Shown here: positions 13,030 through 23,136 of the stretch, one piece after another
Layout of the letters: every line of letters begins with the position of its first letter
Position numbering within the stretch: position 1 is the stretch's first letter
Source: Daphnia carinata
Taxonomy: Eukaryota > Arthropoda > Branchiopoda > Diplostraca > Daphniidae
NCBI RefSeq assembly: GCF_022539665.2
Contig: NC_081336.1
Coordinates: 6,306,278-6,370,277, forward strand
Reading direction: 5' to 3'
Length of the DNA stretch: 64,000 bases
The notes under the pieces: model-generated
Database searches by the model: none
What the model saw: only the letters and a program-made list of their open reading frames with translations
Told to the model about the DNA's origin: nothing
Program-made: the position numbers and the translations under genes

Positions 13030-14510
13030 TCTTACCCCACCTATAATAACGTTGTTGCGTACCTGATGACATTCTCTTCCCTTTTGGCCGTTGGCGATTG
13101 CCATTTAAATCCACATAGTCAGTGAAAACAAGAGTATTTTCAATTGATCGCACATCCGCTCTTTTGTCTTGATTTTCACCAGTTTGTAGTGGAAAATGGA
13201 TGTCCTGCGATGACAACGCGATATCAAAATTGGAATTGCAGGATTAACAATAAATTCCAAACATAGGCCTAACGACGATTTAAGATTAGCTTCAACTTAT
13301 ATTTTCACTGCACAACTAAAATCACACCCAACTAATGCATGAACGCATTATTGCCAATATCGGCCGCCAGATGATATGGAGTATTCTTGCATATCATTAA
13401 CGGTGCGTGATGCCACACCCTAATTCGTGAGTGTGCATAATGATTAAAAATTTGAAACATTTACTTAAATTTTTTGTTTTATAATTACCTTGGATGTTAT
13501 TTATCACTATTTTCTGGATATTGTTCATTTATTACATTGTCCAATATTTTCAGCGAATTTAAATGGGAGTTGTTTTATGGCAGAAAATACACGATTACGT
13601 TATCACCATGGTTTGGGGTCGTCATTCACTGTATATAATAGTTGCGTGAACATCTTAATGTAGCGGCACTTGGAATGACTGGGTATGGCACCCTCCTCAT
13701 GATGGGAATACTAGTAACCAAGAGTCTGTAAGCAATTACAACTCGAAACGTCAAGCATTGGTATGGGATTGGCCCACCATTCCAGTGCAAAACTGAATAG
13801 AGATGTAAGAGCTATCAGCTGATGTCACGATGGGGATCATATAGTACAGCAATATGATCTCCATCCGGGCAGGTCTGGAGGATACTAGTATGTCAGTCAA
13901 GTGCTTAGCGCAAACATTTTGGCTATTTTCCCAATAATTAAAATCATAGCTGGCAAATCGAAACTCCTATCTCCGCCGAATATTTTGAGCATTTCCATAA
14001 CATAGAAATTTTAGATTGAAAGTAATAATTGCCATTAGCAGTGTAAATGCAACCTGAAAAAAATTTAAACTGCTATTCAATTACAAATGGAAAATGGATT
14101 TTAACCACACAAACGAAACAATGCCTATGAACTAAGGCAATGAATCAATGCAACTTTGTGCTAAGTGACTGGATAAATAAATTGATTGCAATCTTATAAA
14201 TAACCGTGATATATTTCCCGCAAATGTCCTCTTGCATAACTGTGTTCAGAAATTACGCTGTTGTACGAACACTAACTGAAATCGTCTTTATCCGCGTTAT
14301 GTAATAAAGCATAAAAGCAATTACAGATTGGGTAACGACATAATAGCTGTATTCAATATTTCATTTATAAACCACATGCGTATGGGACGACTAGTTATTG
14401 CATAAATACAATGCAGGGAAATACTCATTTTAGAACGAGTACAGCAAATAATAAAACAAGATCTAATTATCTTCAACTAGTGAGCTTGACGGACAACCCT
14501 ATTTTCACGA
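13030..14510. repeat. Dispersed repeat, copy A
   Basis: This stretch recurs at 34165-35370 and 49755-50958. Shared landmarks are the CGTGATGCCACACCCTAATT block (13407 here, 34633 in copy B, with one change in copy C), the ATGGCACCCTCC block, and the segment encoding a 37-aa open frame. In copies A and C it lies just downstream of a Tyr-rich coding fragment on the minus strand. No terminal repeats, target-site duplications or transposase were seen. It may be a duplicated gene flank rather than a transposon. Confidence 0.7.
13751..13864 (-). CDS. Candidate 37-aa peptide inside repeat copy A
   Basis: A short frame starts MEIILLYYMIPIVTSA, which looks like a signal peptide, and leaves a 21-residue tail containing one Cys. 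The same frame and length are preserved at 34978-35091 with only a few changes, but a 1-nt deletion disturbs it at 50180-50283. No Kozak evidence, promoter or homologue is visible. It could be an accident of a conserved repeat. I do not recognise a family. Confidence 0.25.
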   Translation of the reverse strand: MEIILLYYMIPIVTSADSSYISIQFCTGMVGQSHTNA

Positions 14511-14725
14511 TTAATAATACTTCGGTCGCTCAGTGTAATAGCTCGGTGTGGAGTAGTACTTCGGGGCCTCCGAATAGTAAATAGGAGCCGTATACGTTAA
14601 GGTGTAGTACTCGAGTGCCTTTGTGGCGTAGTAAGCAGGAGCCGCATATGTTGTGGTATAGTACTCGGGCGCCTTTGTGGTGTAGTACGTAGGGGCTGCA
14701 TACGTCGTGGGCTAGTATTCGGGGA
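14511..14725 (-). pseudogene. Fragment of a Tyr-rich cuticle-like gene (YYTTKAP repeats)
   Basis: About 66 codons of tandem units such as APTYYTTKAPEYYTTTYAAP end with TERPKYY and a TAA at 14511. An in-frame TAG at 14712-14714 cuts the frame at its 5' side. No signal-peptide exon could be linked. Tyr-rich repeats of this type are common in arthropod cuticle or peritrophic proteins. A second, longer fragment lies at 50959-51301. This copy appears to be a decayed 3' end, although an upstream exon ending near 14850 (YSTTKVG) may belong to it. Confidence 0.6.
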
Positions 14726-15099
14726 TGCTCACTCGACTGGCTTCAACCTTCGATATGGCCTCATTTTATAGCAGCTACTGCCACCCTGATTCATCGCTTT
14801 AACCCAGTGGCAACAAGAAGTTGAATTTTTTTGAATATCCAGTATTCTTACCCCACCTTTGTTGTGCTGTATGGTGTAGAGAAGATCCTCTCAGGCTGCG
14901 TTTCCACCGCTAACGGGGGATTTCTAAATTTCCAATTGAAAATACGCAGAAACCAACGTCTTGTTTTCATGGAATAGTCGGCGAATAATACCAAAGCACA
15001 GCAATCAGTCTATTTAGATACAAATAAAATTTTATTGAAGCTGAGTTTTATTATTCTTTAGGACAGGAGATCTTGTGTGCACTCGTACAAGAACAATGT

Positions 15100-15462
15100 A
15101 CATTTCACTGCATGTTTTTTTCGTTTTCTTCTATGTTCTTCTTGTTCTCTATATTTTTCTTTCCGTTCTTGGTCTAATGCGTGCTTTTTATTCAACTCAC
15201 GCAAAAAAAAAAAATCATTCCCTTTGTTCTTTTAGCTAAAAGTTGGTCTAGTATTTTAACAGACCACGCACGGTAGGAGAACGGTGGAAAAAAAAAGACA
15301 AAATGAAAGATACTTAGATCCATGACTATAGAACAGGAATAGTAAAGAGATCACAAAATGGATTTGAAAGAAATAAAATAATAAGGTGTGTCTTCAATAT
15401 TAGTTTGTCTCTCTTGATTACGTAGTTCAAAATAGTTCATGTACTAGTTGCCTGTTAGTCAC
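15100..15462. other. T-rich spacer and poly-A/T tracts
   Basis: A pyrimidine-rich stretch (repeated TTCTT motifs, 15110-15180) is followed by A-rich runs. No gene was seen. It forms the 3' flank of the Tdrd12-like gene. Confidence 0.4.
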
Positions 15463-18400
15463 TTAGTCATCGTCACGATGCCACTTTTCAACGAGGCATT
15501 CTTCATCCGAATCACTTGATGACGATTCGGGTTGTTCGGCGTCGAATGCGTATTCTGAATAAATCAAAATCAAAAAAATATTTCGGTAATACACCTAATG
15601 TTTGTTAATAAAAAAAAGCTTCCTACTTGGGCCTACTATTGGCTCCAATTGCTCGTCATCGTCTGGCGAATTATTAATCAACCAATAGTCAAAATCACGA
15701 GTCAGCCAAGGTTGCTTTAAGGTGGATTGAATGAAGCGGGTCCATGTTGAACCTATTTCTTGCTTCCGGAGCGTGGCTTTTACTCCGCAACTAACGATGC
15801 AATGGGAGCTTTTTTCAGGAACTATGTAGCCATACGTGCTCGTGTTCAATTCATATCTACGCCGAGTTGTAAAACGAAACGATGGTTAAGGTAATACATT
15901 TCAACATTGTGTCGGAAAAGATTACTACCTCGATCCATTAACATGGGTCACGAAGCTCAAATGGTTCTCCGAAAGTTCAATAGTATAGTCAATCAGGTGA
16001 TACACAACGAAAGTTACACAAACATCCTATTGAAATATAAAAATGTTTATGTTATGACAATTTATAATCACATTAATCTAAAACACATAGCTACCTGTTC
16101 ACTTTGTGCCCATTTCGTTGTAGGGAAGCGACTCAAACTGTCCTTCAAAGGCATCGTGTGATCGATTAGCGCTAAATTTTGATTTCCATGTACAATTTGC
16201 TGCACCACCAGCTTCTCTTCTGATGATGGGACACTTTCGCCAGATGCCTCGTCAGATAGACGAGAATCGGCATTTGAGTTAGTATCCTCATTTTTGAGAT
16301 TTCGGAAAGAGGTCAATCCAACCAGGCGAAACATCAAATTTCAGGTCATCTTCTGCATCGTCCAGTTGTTGCGATTTGCACATTTTGTCTCTTAACTCTT
16401 TTTCTTCAGCCTCCTTCTTGATTACAGCCGAGTGGCGTACGCTTGCACGAAAATCTTCATCGTTTTCTAGCGAAATGGCATAATTTTGGTCTATCAATTG
16501 TTGAGCTAAATTTTGAGGCTCGCATTTTTCGCGGTTTATCAGTTTAACATGATAGTGCGGCCCATTCGTCACTTTATTAGGAACTGTTTCTTTAAACTTC
16601 GTCTGGGCATGCCACGCGTGTATCGGAATCGTTGTGTAATCTCCGTAATCCACGGAAAACACGTGGAACTCGGATGCGTCATATCCAATTATCTTTTTCT
16701 TTATGCAGCACCGCCACCACGGTCTGTAGGTGATTCCGCGAGGCAGAAACTTCCTACACGAGCTTCTTCGTACGTCAAATGTTTAAAAGTATGATTAATG
16801 TTTTAACTTGATAAAATAAGAAACCGAGTAATCTCACTTGTTTTTTTAATATCTTCTTCCAATGACAACAAGGTTTTCTGAAACTTGACGATTGTGACGT
16901 AAAACTGCAGCAGATAATGCCATGTTAGATTATCACATACAATTAGAGAGAGAGTAAATGAGATGCAAACCTGGTGCGGAGAATCGCTAGCCACTAACTC
17001 AACTCGTGTTTCTTCATTCATTGGAAGGAATGCATGAGCCACTTCGATTGGTTTGGAGCTTCCGCTTGCCAATCCAACACTGCAATCTGGTAAAACAAGT
17101 CCACCTGTTTCATAGGTGGTGTAGCTTTACCAAATGTTCGTCGTTGCTTTCGGCTAACTCATCTTTCAAAAGTTCTTTTAGTATGTCTGTTACAACAACG
17201 CAGGAATTCACGCCATCCAGTCATTTCCTCTAGTGTAATGGACTGAGCCATAGCGTAGATGACAAGGCCAGCACAATTCGACCTTCCAGCTCTTTGCCCA
17301 TTAATTTTTCACGAACAAAATCGATCGCGTAACGGCTCCAGCTTGAATTTCCTTCCAATGGCGGGGCCATTTTTTCACGTGTTCTGGAAGTTCCAACAAA
17401 TCTTTGACAAAGCATTGTACGACACATTCTTGATCACTACACACTACTGCAACCTCTGTAGGGATTCCCTGAAGAACAACATATTTTGTAATCGATTATA
17501 CACAAGAAATGATTTATACTCATAGCAGGCTTACCTGGTGATCTTTCTCAAGTACCGATTCAATACGAACAGGTCAAAAAGCTGTTCAGTGGTCTGTCGG
17601 GCGTAAAGATTACCTACTTGTATTCTATTCCCCTGTACCGGATTCTTTCCCTCATTTTCGTCGCGAAAGTGTTTTCGCAACTGTGACATAACTTCGAAAT
17701 GAGATACACTTTTACCTTCCAGCAGATTATTTTCATTGCGATGCTTTCAAATGCGGGCGTAATACTGGGTTGCAGTGCTCACGGCTGTAATGCGAATGCG
17801 AACTATACCGTTCCTTGGAACAACTGGTTGGTCAAGACTTTCCAAAATAACATGTCGAAGTCCACATAGCTTCATATTTCTACAGAATCCAAACGCATAG
17901 AAAACATAAGCGCGAAAAAAAATCAAATCCCAATTAATAAGCGGCTGACACGTATTTGCATTTACTACCTTCAAATTTTCACATAGTGGTAGATTTCTTT
18001 TGCGAACCTCTTTACCACAGAAAGAAAGTATGGCTTCCGTTGCTAGTTCATCAAAGACCACATGTCCAACGCGTTGCATAAAACGTACGATCGTTAGCAG
18101 AGAGTTGTTAAACTCTTTAGTGATCAGTAAATGAGTTTCCGGTTTATCAGCCTCCGTACCCTCCAAGTGGAAGTTGTCCATTGCGAATGAAAGCCGATAG
18201 CTAAAATCATATTTGGAATGATGAGGTATAAAATAATGGATGAGCGTTTGTGCATTTTTTATATTGAGTCTCTCTAGGACATCGTCCGTGCAGATAAGAA
18301 TGGCAGAACTCTCTCGGGCATGGTTCCACCTTTGCGTTATAAAATCTAAATCTGACACAATAGATTGGTTGTGGATTAACAGAGGCGCCACACCAATCCG

Positions 18401-20113
18401 AAGCCAAGCAAGTAAGAATGAATTGCGCATAAATGATTAAATCTTTGATTAAGTTACCGTTGACAGCATTCGTTCAACTTTAAAGACTTCAGCCGACCCG
18501 CGGAAGAATATAATGATTCTGCTTAAGCGTTTTGTTTGCATACTCTACAACAAATGGCAGTCCATCTCGTCACAAGTTCCAAGACGAACATCAAGCTTCA
18601 TCCCACCATAAATGGCAGCCTCCATACAAGAGGATATGAAAACCGAAGGATTTTTTAAAACCTTTGAAGAAATTTCTTCCATTCCTTTTGTCCAATGGCT
18701 AGCACAAAGCACAATCTACAACATAGAAGTTTAGCACGAGTATAGGTAATATGAATTCACTGTCATGCTTACCTGTCGTGCGACAAAGTTCTTTCCTTCT
18801 GTTACCCGCTGAACAGACTGTTGATAAAAATTAAACAGTTTCTTCGCTGCTCCAGCGTGTTCTTTGAGCACAAAGTCTGAATCGTCTAAGCTAATTCTAC
18901 CTTTTCCTTCTGATAGCAACAAACTGAGTGCAGGAGCTGTGGCAGCAAGCAAAGTCACTCCGTTGATCAGGTAGGGCAGAGCCACTTTCAAGGACCGTTC
19001 TGTACCATCGGTGAAGACGGCAGAGCGAAGGTTCTAAAACATAAAATCTAGATTATTATACGTAGACATTTATGAAATGCTACAATATATTACTGGATTT
19101 TTCTTCATTATCCGACAGCAATAATAGTGCACCATTTCTGCGTTCTCCCACGATGAGCAAATAACAATGGCCAAAGGGGAACAACCTTCTGGCACTTCGC
19201 CGTGCTCGCTTGGATCAAGCAAATTATTTAATATTGGTATCAGATAGCCTGTTGTCGAAATTTGGAATTAGGTACCTGCATGAGAACTACAGTAAGCCTT
19301 TGTTTGCCATTACAATACCTAATGTTTATCCACCTCACACTCCTGAGATCTAAGCAACATTATGACCACGTAAAATTGCATCCCAAACAGAAGCTTGAAT
19401 TGTTTTGGGCTTTTCAAAGTGCAAAAAAATGGGAAATCCTTGAAGTTATGGGTTGGTAAATGGGGCACATCAGATCGGACAAGAACACTACCTATATGTA
19501 ATCTTCTTTTTAACACAAATAATCAAAATTATTAATTTAAAATGACTAATACCTTCCTCTGTTAATTGTGCTAACTTGGAAAGCTCTAGCATTTTGGGTA
19601 CATTTTCTTCGAATGCAGTAGTATGTTCTACTTGTGCAGATGCTGATGCTAACTGCAACAGTTCCTTGATATCTTCATCATTTTTATGTACAGGTGAAAC
19701 AACATTATTTTTGTGACCCAGGGTATCAAAGGAGGTCGACTGCAACTTAATTTCTTGTGTAGTTTTGTTTTTCTTGCATTTGGATTGTTCAAGTGCCACC
19801 TTCAACAGAAATGCTTGACTAGAATTCCTGGCAATCAAGTTATTCAAAATCAATTATTCATCTTATTTGTTCCACTTGATGCTGTCATACGTTGTTGAGG
19901 CACTTGTAACTGAAGCCAGATTTAGCTGTGAATTTTTCTGTTGGGTCTGCACAAGACTGTTTTCTCTTGGCCATGAAGTTTGCAGTAAACCAGAATGCCT
20001 AAAAAAAGGTTATATTTTTACAAGAAACTCACTAGAGGTTTATACTGAGGAGGGTGTATTCCATTGCACGGCTTCATATTTTCTGCAATAGGTCTCCTGA
20101 CTATGACTTCCAT
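15463..20113 (-). pseudogene. Tdrd12/Yb-like Tudor-helicase, reading frame broken
   Basis: Order on the minus strand: ATG at 20113 (MEVIVRRPIAENMKP); a linker exon 19560-19830; a helicase-like core with PLAIVICSSWENAE (19150-19260), LPYLINGVTLLAATAPALS (18930-19034) and SILICTDD-type residues near 18300; a Tudor segment with VFSVDYGDYTTIPIH (about 16640); and a C-terminal CS (p23-like) domain at 15640-16030 (LIDYTIELSENHLSFVTHV, then DFDYW), ending in an acidic tail at 15463. This order matches TDRD12, a cofactor of piRNA biogenesis in germ granules. The frame is interrupted by TAG at 18545-18547, TGA at 17747-17749 with sense codons continuing in frame beyond it, and shifts near 17330, 17150, 16740 and 16310. 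Neighbouring genes are clean, so base-calling error is unlikely. Unrecognised introns might rescue some breaks, but not the two stops. Confidence 0.65.
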
Positions 20114-20608
20114 TTTTTTGGTGAGATTTGAAAGCAGTAACGTGACCACGCTCAAGAGCCAATGAAAGGCTGAAATGGTTTTAGCAGACGAACACATGTA
20201 AACACCATTTGTAAAGTGCCGCCAGCAGCGCCACTGGGTGGGAAGATGCAAAAATTAACATTTCTCATTTTTAAAATGAATTTTTGCCTCGCTGATGTTC
20301 CACCTATTGCGATATTCAATTATCGACTGCCTTCAACGCCACTGCGAGAAAGTGCAGCAACTACCATTTCCAATTTTTGAAATGAATTTCTGTCGTTACA
20401 GATACACTACCTTTGGGACATAGGTATGCAGCCGAACGTGAACCGTTGCTTTGGATGTTGGCCCGTGGTGAGTGATGCGGAAACCTTGTTTTTAAAAGTA
20501 ATATTTGACAAAAAATAAAAAGTAATGATTGAACTTCGTGTGAAAATTAGACGGAAGTACATTTAAGTAGAAAAACCTAGTTTTTTACTTTTAACGAGTG
20601 ATAACATT
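20114..20608. other. Divergent intergenic region
   Basis: It lies between the 5' end of the Tdrd12-like gene and the start of the large repeat protein, and probably holds both promoters. No TATA box of good quality was found. One short imperfect repeat (GCAACTTCTC-like and AAAATGAATTT segments near 20270 and 20380) was noticed. Confidence 0.4.
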
Positions 20609-22906
20609 ATGGAAACATCACTGTTTTTGACTTTGAAATGTCAGGTCCATACGGCATCTTCTATAAGAGACCAGAGCCTTCTATGGTTTAGTTTAGTTTG
20701 GTCGCTTATTAAATTACAAAAAAAAATGGGTTATAATGGTTCTTCAAAAAAACTGACGCCGTCTCATTACGTTTGTTTTTTTTCAATGACAATCGCTTTT
20801 ATTTGCGTGACGACTCTTATTGTCATGGCCACCGATCCCCGAAGGCACGAGAAATTCCCATGTTCGACGGATCCTATCTTTGTGAAATGTTCACTAGAGC
20901 ACCCTGATTTGCCAACGGAAATTACACCAGATCTTGACGGAATTCTAGTTGAAAAATCAAGAACGTCTCTCTCGGAGTCTACTATAAGCGACGTAACCCA
21001 GAAAAAATCGCATGACATCGGCGAACAAAAAACCCCGCAATCCAAAAATTTTCCCATTTTTGGACCTGATAACGCTATCGATGATGATTTGTTGCCACAT
21101 CTTTCGAAAGTCAAACCAGAGATAGTTGCTTCGATTGGAAACGATGATTCCGGAATTATGGCAGCAATGATAGAAATTATGCGCATAATTTTGGAGGACA
21201 GTGATGCAGATTTAACAAGAGAACTTTTAGCAACGATGACAGAAGAGGTTTCGAAAGAAACTAACCCTGATTTGAAGCCACTGCTCACAAAATTTCTGAA
21301 TGTCGTTACGTTTGCAGCAGAAAAAGCTACGGATACTCGTAAACCAATGTCGAAAGGCAGATTTTTTTCGTTCAGTACACCGGACAACAATGATGTCGAA
21401 GAAGAACTTAAGTACGAAACAGAAAAGGGGGAGATAAACGTCACTGAACTAGAGAATGGGATTGGGTCTTTTACCGTAAATGAAATAACTGATATTAAGG
21501 AAAACGATTTCAAGTTGGAACCAGAAAAGACGACTGGAACGATTAGTAAAACTGAACCAAATGATCCTGCAGTAATGCAGGAAGTTAGTTATTCAGCTTC
21601 GACTGAGCCTTCCGAGGAGTTTGATTTGGATATCACGAAATTGTTTTCTGGAATCAGTTTTTCTGATGCAAGTGACTCAAATGACGAGGCTTATGACAGC
21701 GAAGAACCTGTTCCACTTGCTGTCGATATTCGAAAGCCAAGGCCAAGAAGCGGGCTTTCGTCGATCGGGACAGCGGACGACAGTAATGTCAACGAAGAAC
21801 TTGACGACAATGAAAACCGCGAGATAAATATCATTGAACTCGCAACTGGCATTGGGTCTTTTAAAATCAATGAAACGACTGATATGGAAGAAAACGATTT
21901 CCAATTGGAACTAGAAAAGACAACCGGAACGATTAGTACAGCTGAAACAAACGATCCAGCAGTAATGCGGAAAGTTAGTTCTTCTGCTTCGTCTGAGCCT
22001 TCCGAGAGGTTTGATTTCGAAATTACGAAATCGTTTTCTGGAATCAGTTTTTCTGATCCAAGTGACTCAAGTAACGAGGACTATGACACCAAAGAACCTG
22101 ACTCACTTCTTGACAATACTCGAAAACCAGCTTCGTTTGAACCTTCCGAGGGGTTTGATTTGGAAACCACGCAATTTTATTCTGAATTCAGTTTATCTGG
22201 CGTAAGTCACTCAAGTATTGAGGCTTATGACAACAAAAATCCTGACCCACTTGCTGTCGATATTCGAAAGCCAATGCCAAAAAGTTTGCTGTCATCGATT
22301 AGTATACCGGACGACAGTGATGTCAACGAAGAACTTGATTACGGCACAGAAAACCGCGAGGAAAATGTCATTCAACTCGTAAGTGGCATTGGGTCTTTTA
22401 AAGTCAATGAAACGACTGATATTGAAGAAAACGATTTCCAATTGGAACTAGAAAAGACAACCGGAACGATTAGTACAGCTGAAACAAACGATCCAGCAGT
22501 AATGCGGAAAGTTAGTTCTTCTGCTTCGTCTGAGCCTTCCGAGGGGTTTGATTTCGAAATCACGAAATCGTTTTCTGGGATCAGTTTTTCTGATACAAGT
22601 GACTCAAGTAATGAGGATTATGACAGCAAAGAACCTGACCCACTTCCTGACAATACTCGAAAACCAGCTCCGTCTGAGCCATCCGATGAGTTTGATTTGG
22701 AAATCACGAAATCGTATTCTGGAATCAGTTTTTCTGGTACAAGTGGATCGGGCAACAAGGCTTATCACAGCAAAGACTCCAACCCGGTTGCTGTTCCAAA
22801 AAATGGTGGGGTAGAAATAGGCATACAACGTGGCCGGGCTGCCAAAGGTTTCCGGTCTTCTCCTTCAACTGCAATGATTGAAATAAGAGCGTCCTACAAA
22901 AAATAA
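20609..22906 (+). CDS. Unrecognised acidic repeat protein with one N-terminal membrane segment
   Basis: A single open frame of 765 codons without introns. The more likely start is the ATG at 20726 (MGYNGSSKKLTPSHY), which puts a hydrophobic segment (FFSMTIAFICVTTLIVMA) near the N-terminus as signal anchor; that gives 726 aa. The rest is rich in Ser, Asp, Glu and Thr and built of internal repeats. Unit A (about 90 aa, with GIGSFKVNETTDIEENDFQL and TTGTISTAETNDPAVM) occurs three times. Unit B (about 50 aa, with EITKSFSGISFSD and SSNEDYD) occurs five times, in the order A-B, A-B-B, A-B-B. The second and third A units are almost identical in DNA, so expansion is recent. The tail (GIQRGRAAKGF) is basic. 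No catalytic motif was seen. An AATAAA follows at 22972. I do not recognise the family; it may be lineage-specific. Confidence 0.75.
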   Translation: METSLFLTLKCQVHTASSIRDQSLLWFSLVWSLIKLQKKMGYNGSSKKLTPSHYVCFFSMTIAFICVTTLIVMATDPRRHEKFPCSTDPIFVKCSLEHPDLPTEITPDLDGILVEKSRTSLSESTISDVTQKKSHDIGEQKTPQSKNFPIFGPDNAIDDDLLPHLSKVKPEIVASIGNDDSGIMAAMIEIMRIILEDSDADLTRELLATMTEEVSKETNPDLKPLLTKFLNVVTFAAEKATDTRKPMSKGRFFSFSTPDNNDVEEELKYETEKGEINVTELENGIGSFTVNEITDIKENDFKLEPEKTTGTISKTEPNDPAVMQEVSYSASTEPSEEFDLDITKLFSGISFSDASDSNDEAYDSEEPVPLAVDIRKPRPRSGLSSIGTADDSNVNEELDDNENREINIIELATGIGSFKINETTDMEENDFQLELEKTTGTISTAETNDPAVMRKVSSSASSEPSERFDFEITKSFSGISFSDPSDSSNEDYDTKEPDSLLDNTRKPASFEPSEGFDLETTQFYSEFSLSGVSHSSIEAYDNKNPDPLAVDIRKPMPKSLLSSISIPDDSDVNEELDYGTENREENVIQLVSGIGSFKVNETTDIEENDFQLELEKTTGTISTAETNDPAVMRKVSSSASSEPSEGFDFEITKSFSGISFSDTSDSSNEDYDSKEPDPLPDNTRKPAPSEPSDEFDLEITKSYSGISFSGTSGSGNKAYHSKDSNPVAVPKNGGVEIGIQRGRAAKGFRSSPSTAMIEIRASYKK

Positions 22907-22971
22907 AGTGAATTAATTGTCTAATGCTCCATAGCAATTGTGTACCCGCCTTGTTTCGTGTCTGAAAACTC

Positions 22972-22977
22972 AATAAA
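22972..22977 (+). terminator. Polyadenylation signal of the acidic repeat gene
   Basis: AATAAA lies 66 nt after the TAA, with a further AATAAA and a T-rich stretch just downstream. Confidence 0.6.
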
Positions 22978-23136
22978 TGAAATAAAAATTCATTAAATCG
23001 GTCGTATTTTTTTTATCCTTAGAATCTTCAAACAAAATTTTATTTTTCCTTTTAATCTTACCATTTGATCAAAACAGATTCAAAACAGACTGGAGTATTT
23101 GCTGCCAAGCTGGGGTGTGGAAAACGTCTGCGTTGC

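Noticed and set aside
20767-21513. 248-codon open frame on the minus strand
   Set aside because: It lies antisense to the acidic repeat gene; its Ser/Val-rich composition is what the complement of Ser/Asp/Glu repeats gives.
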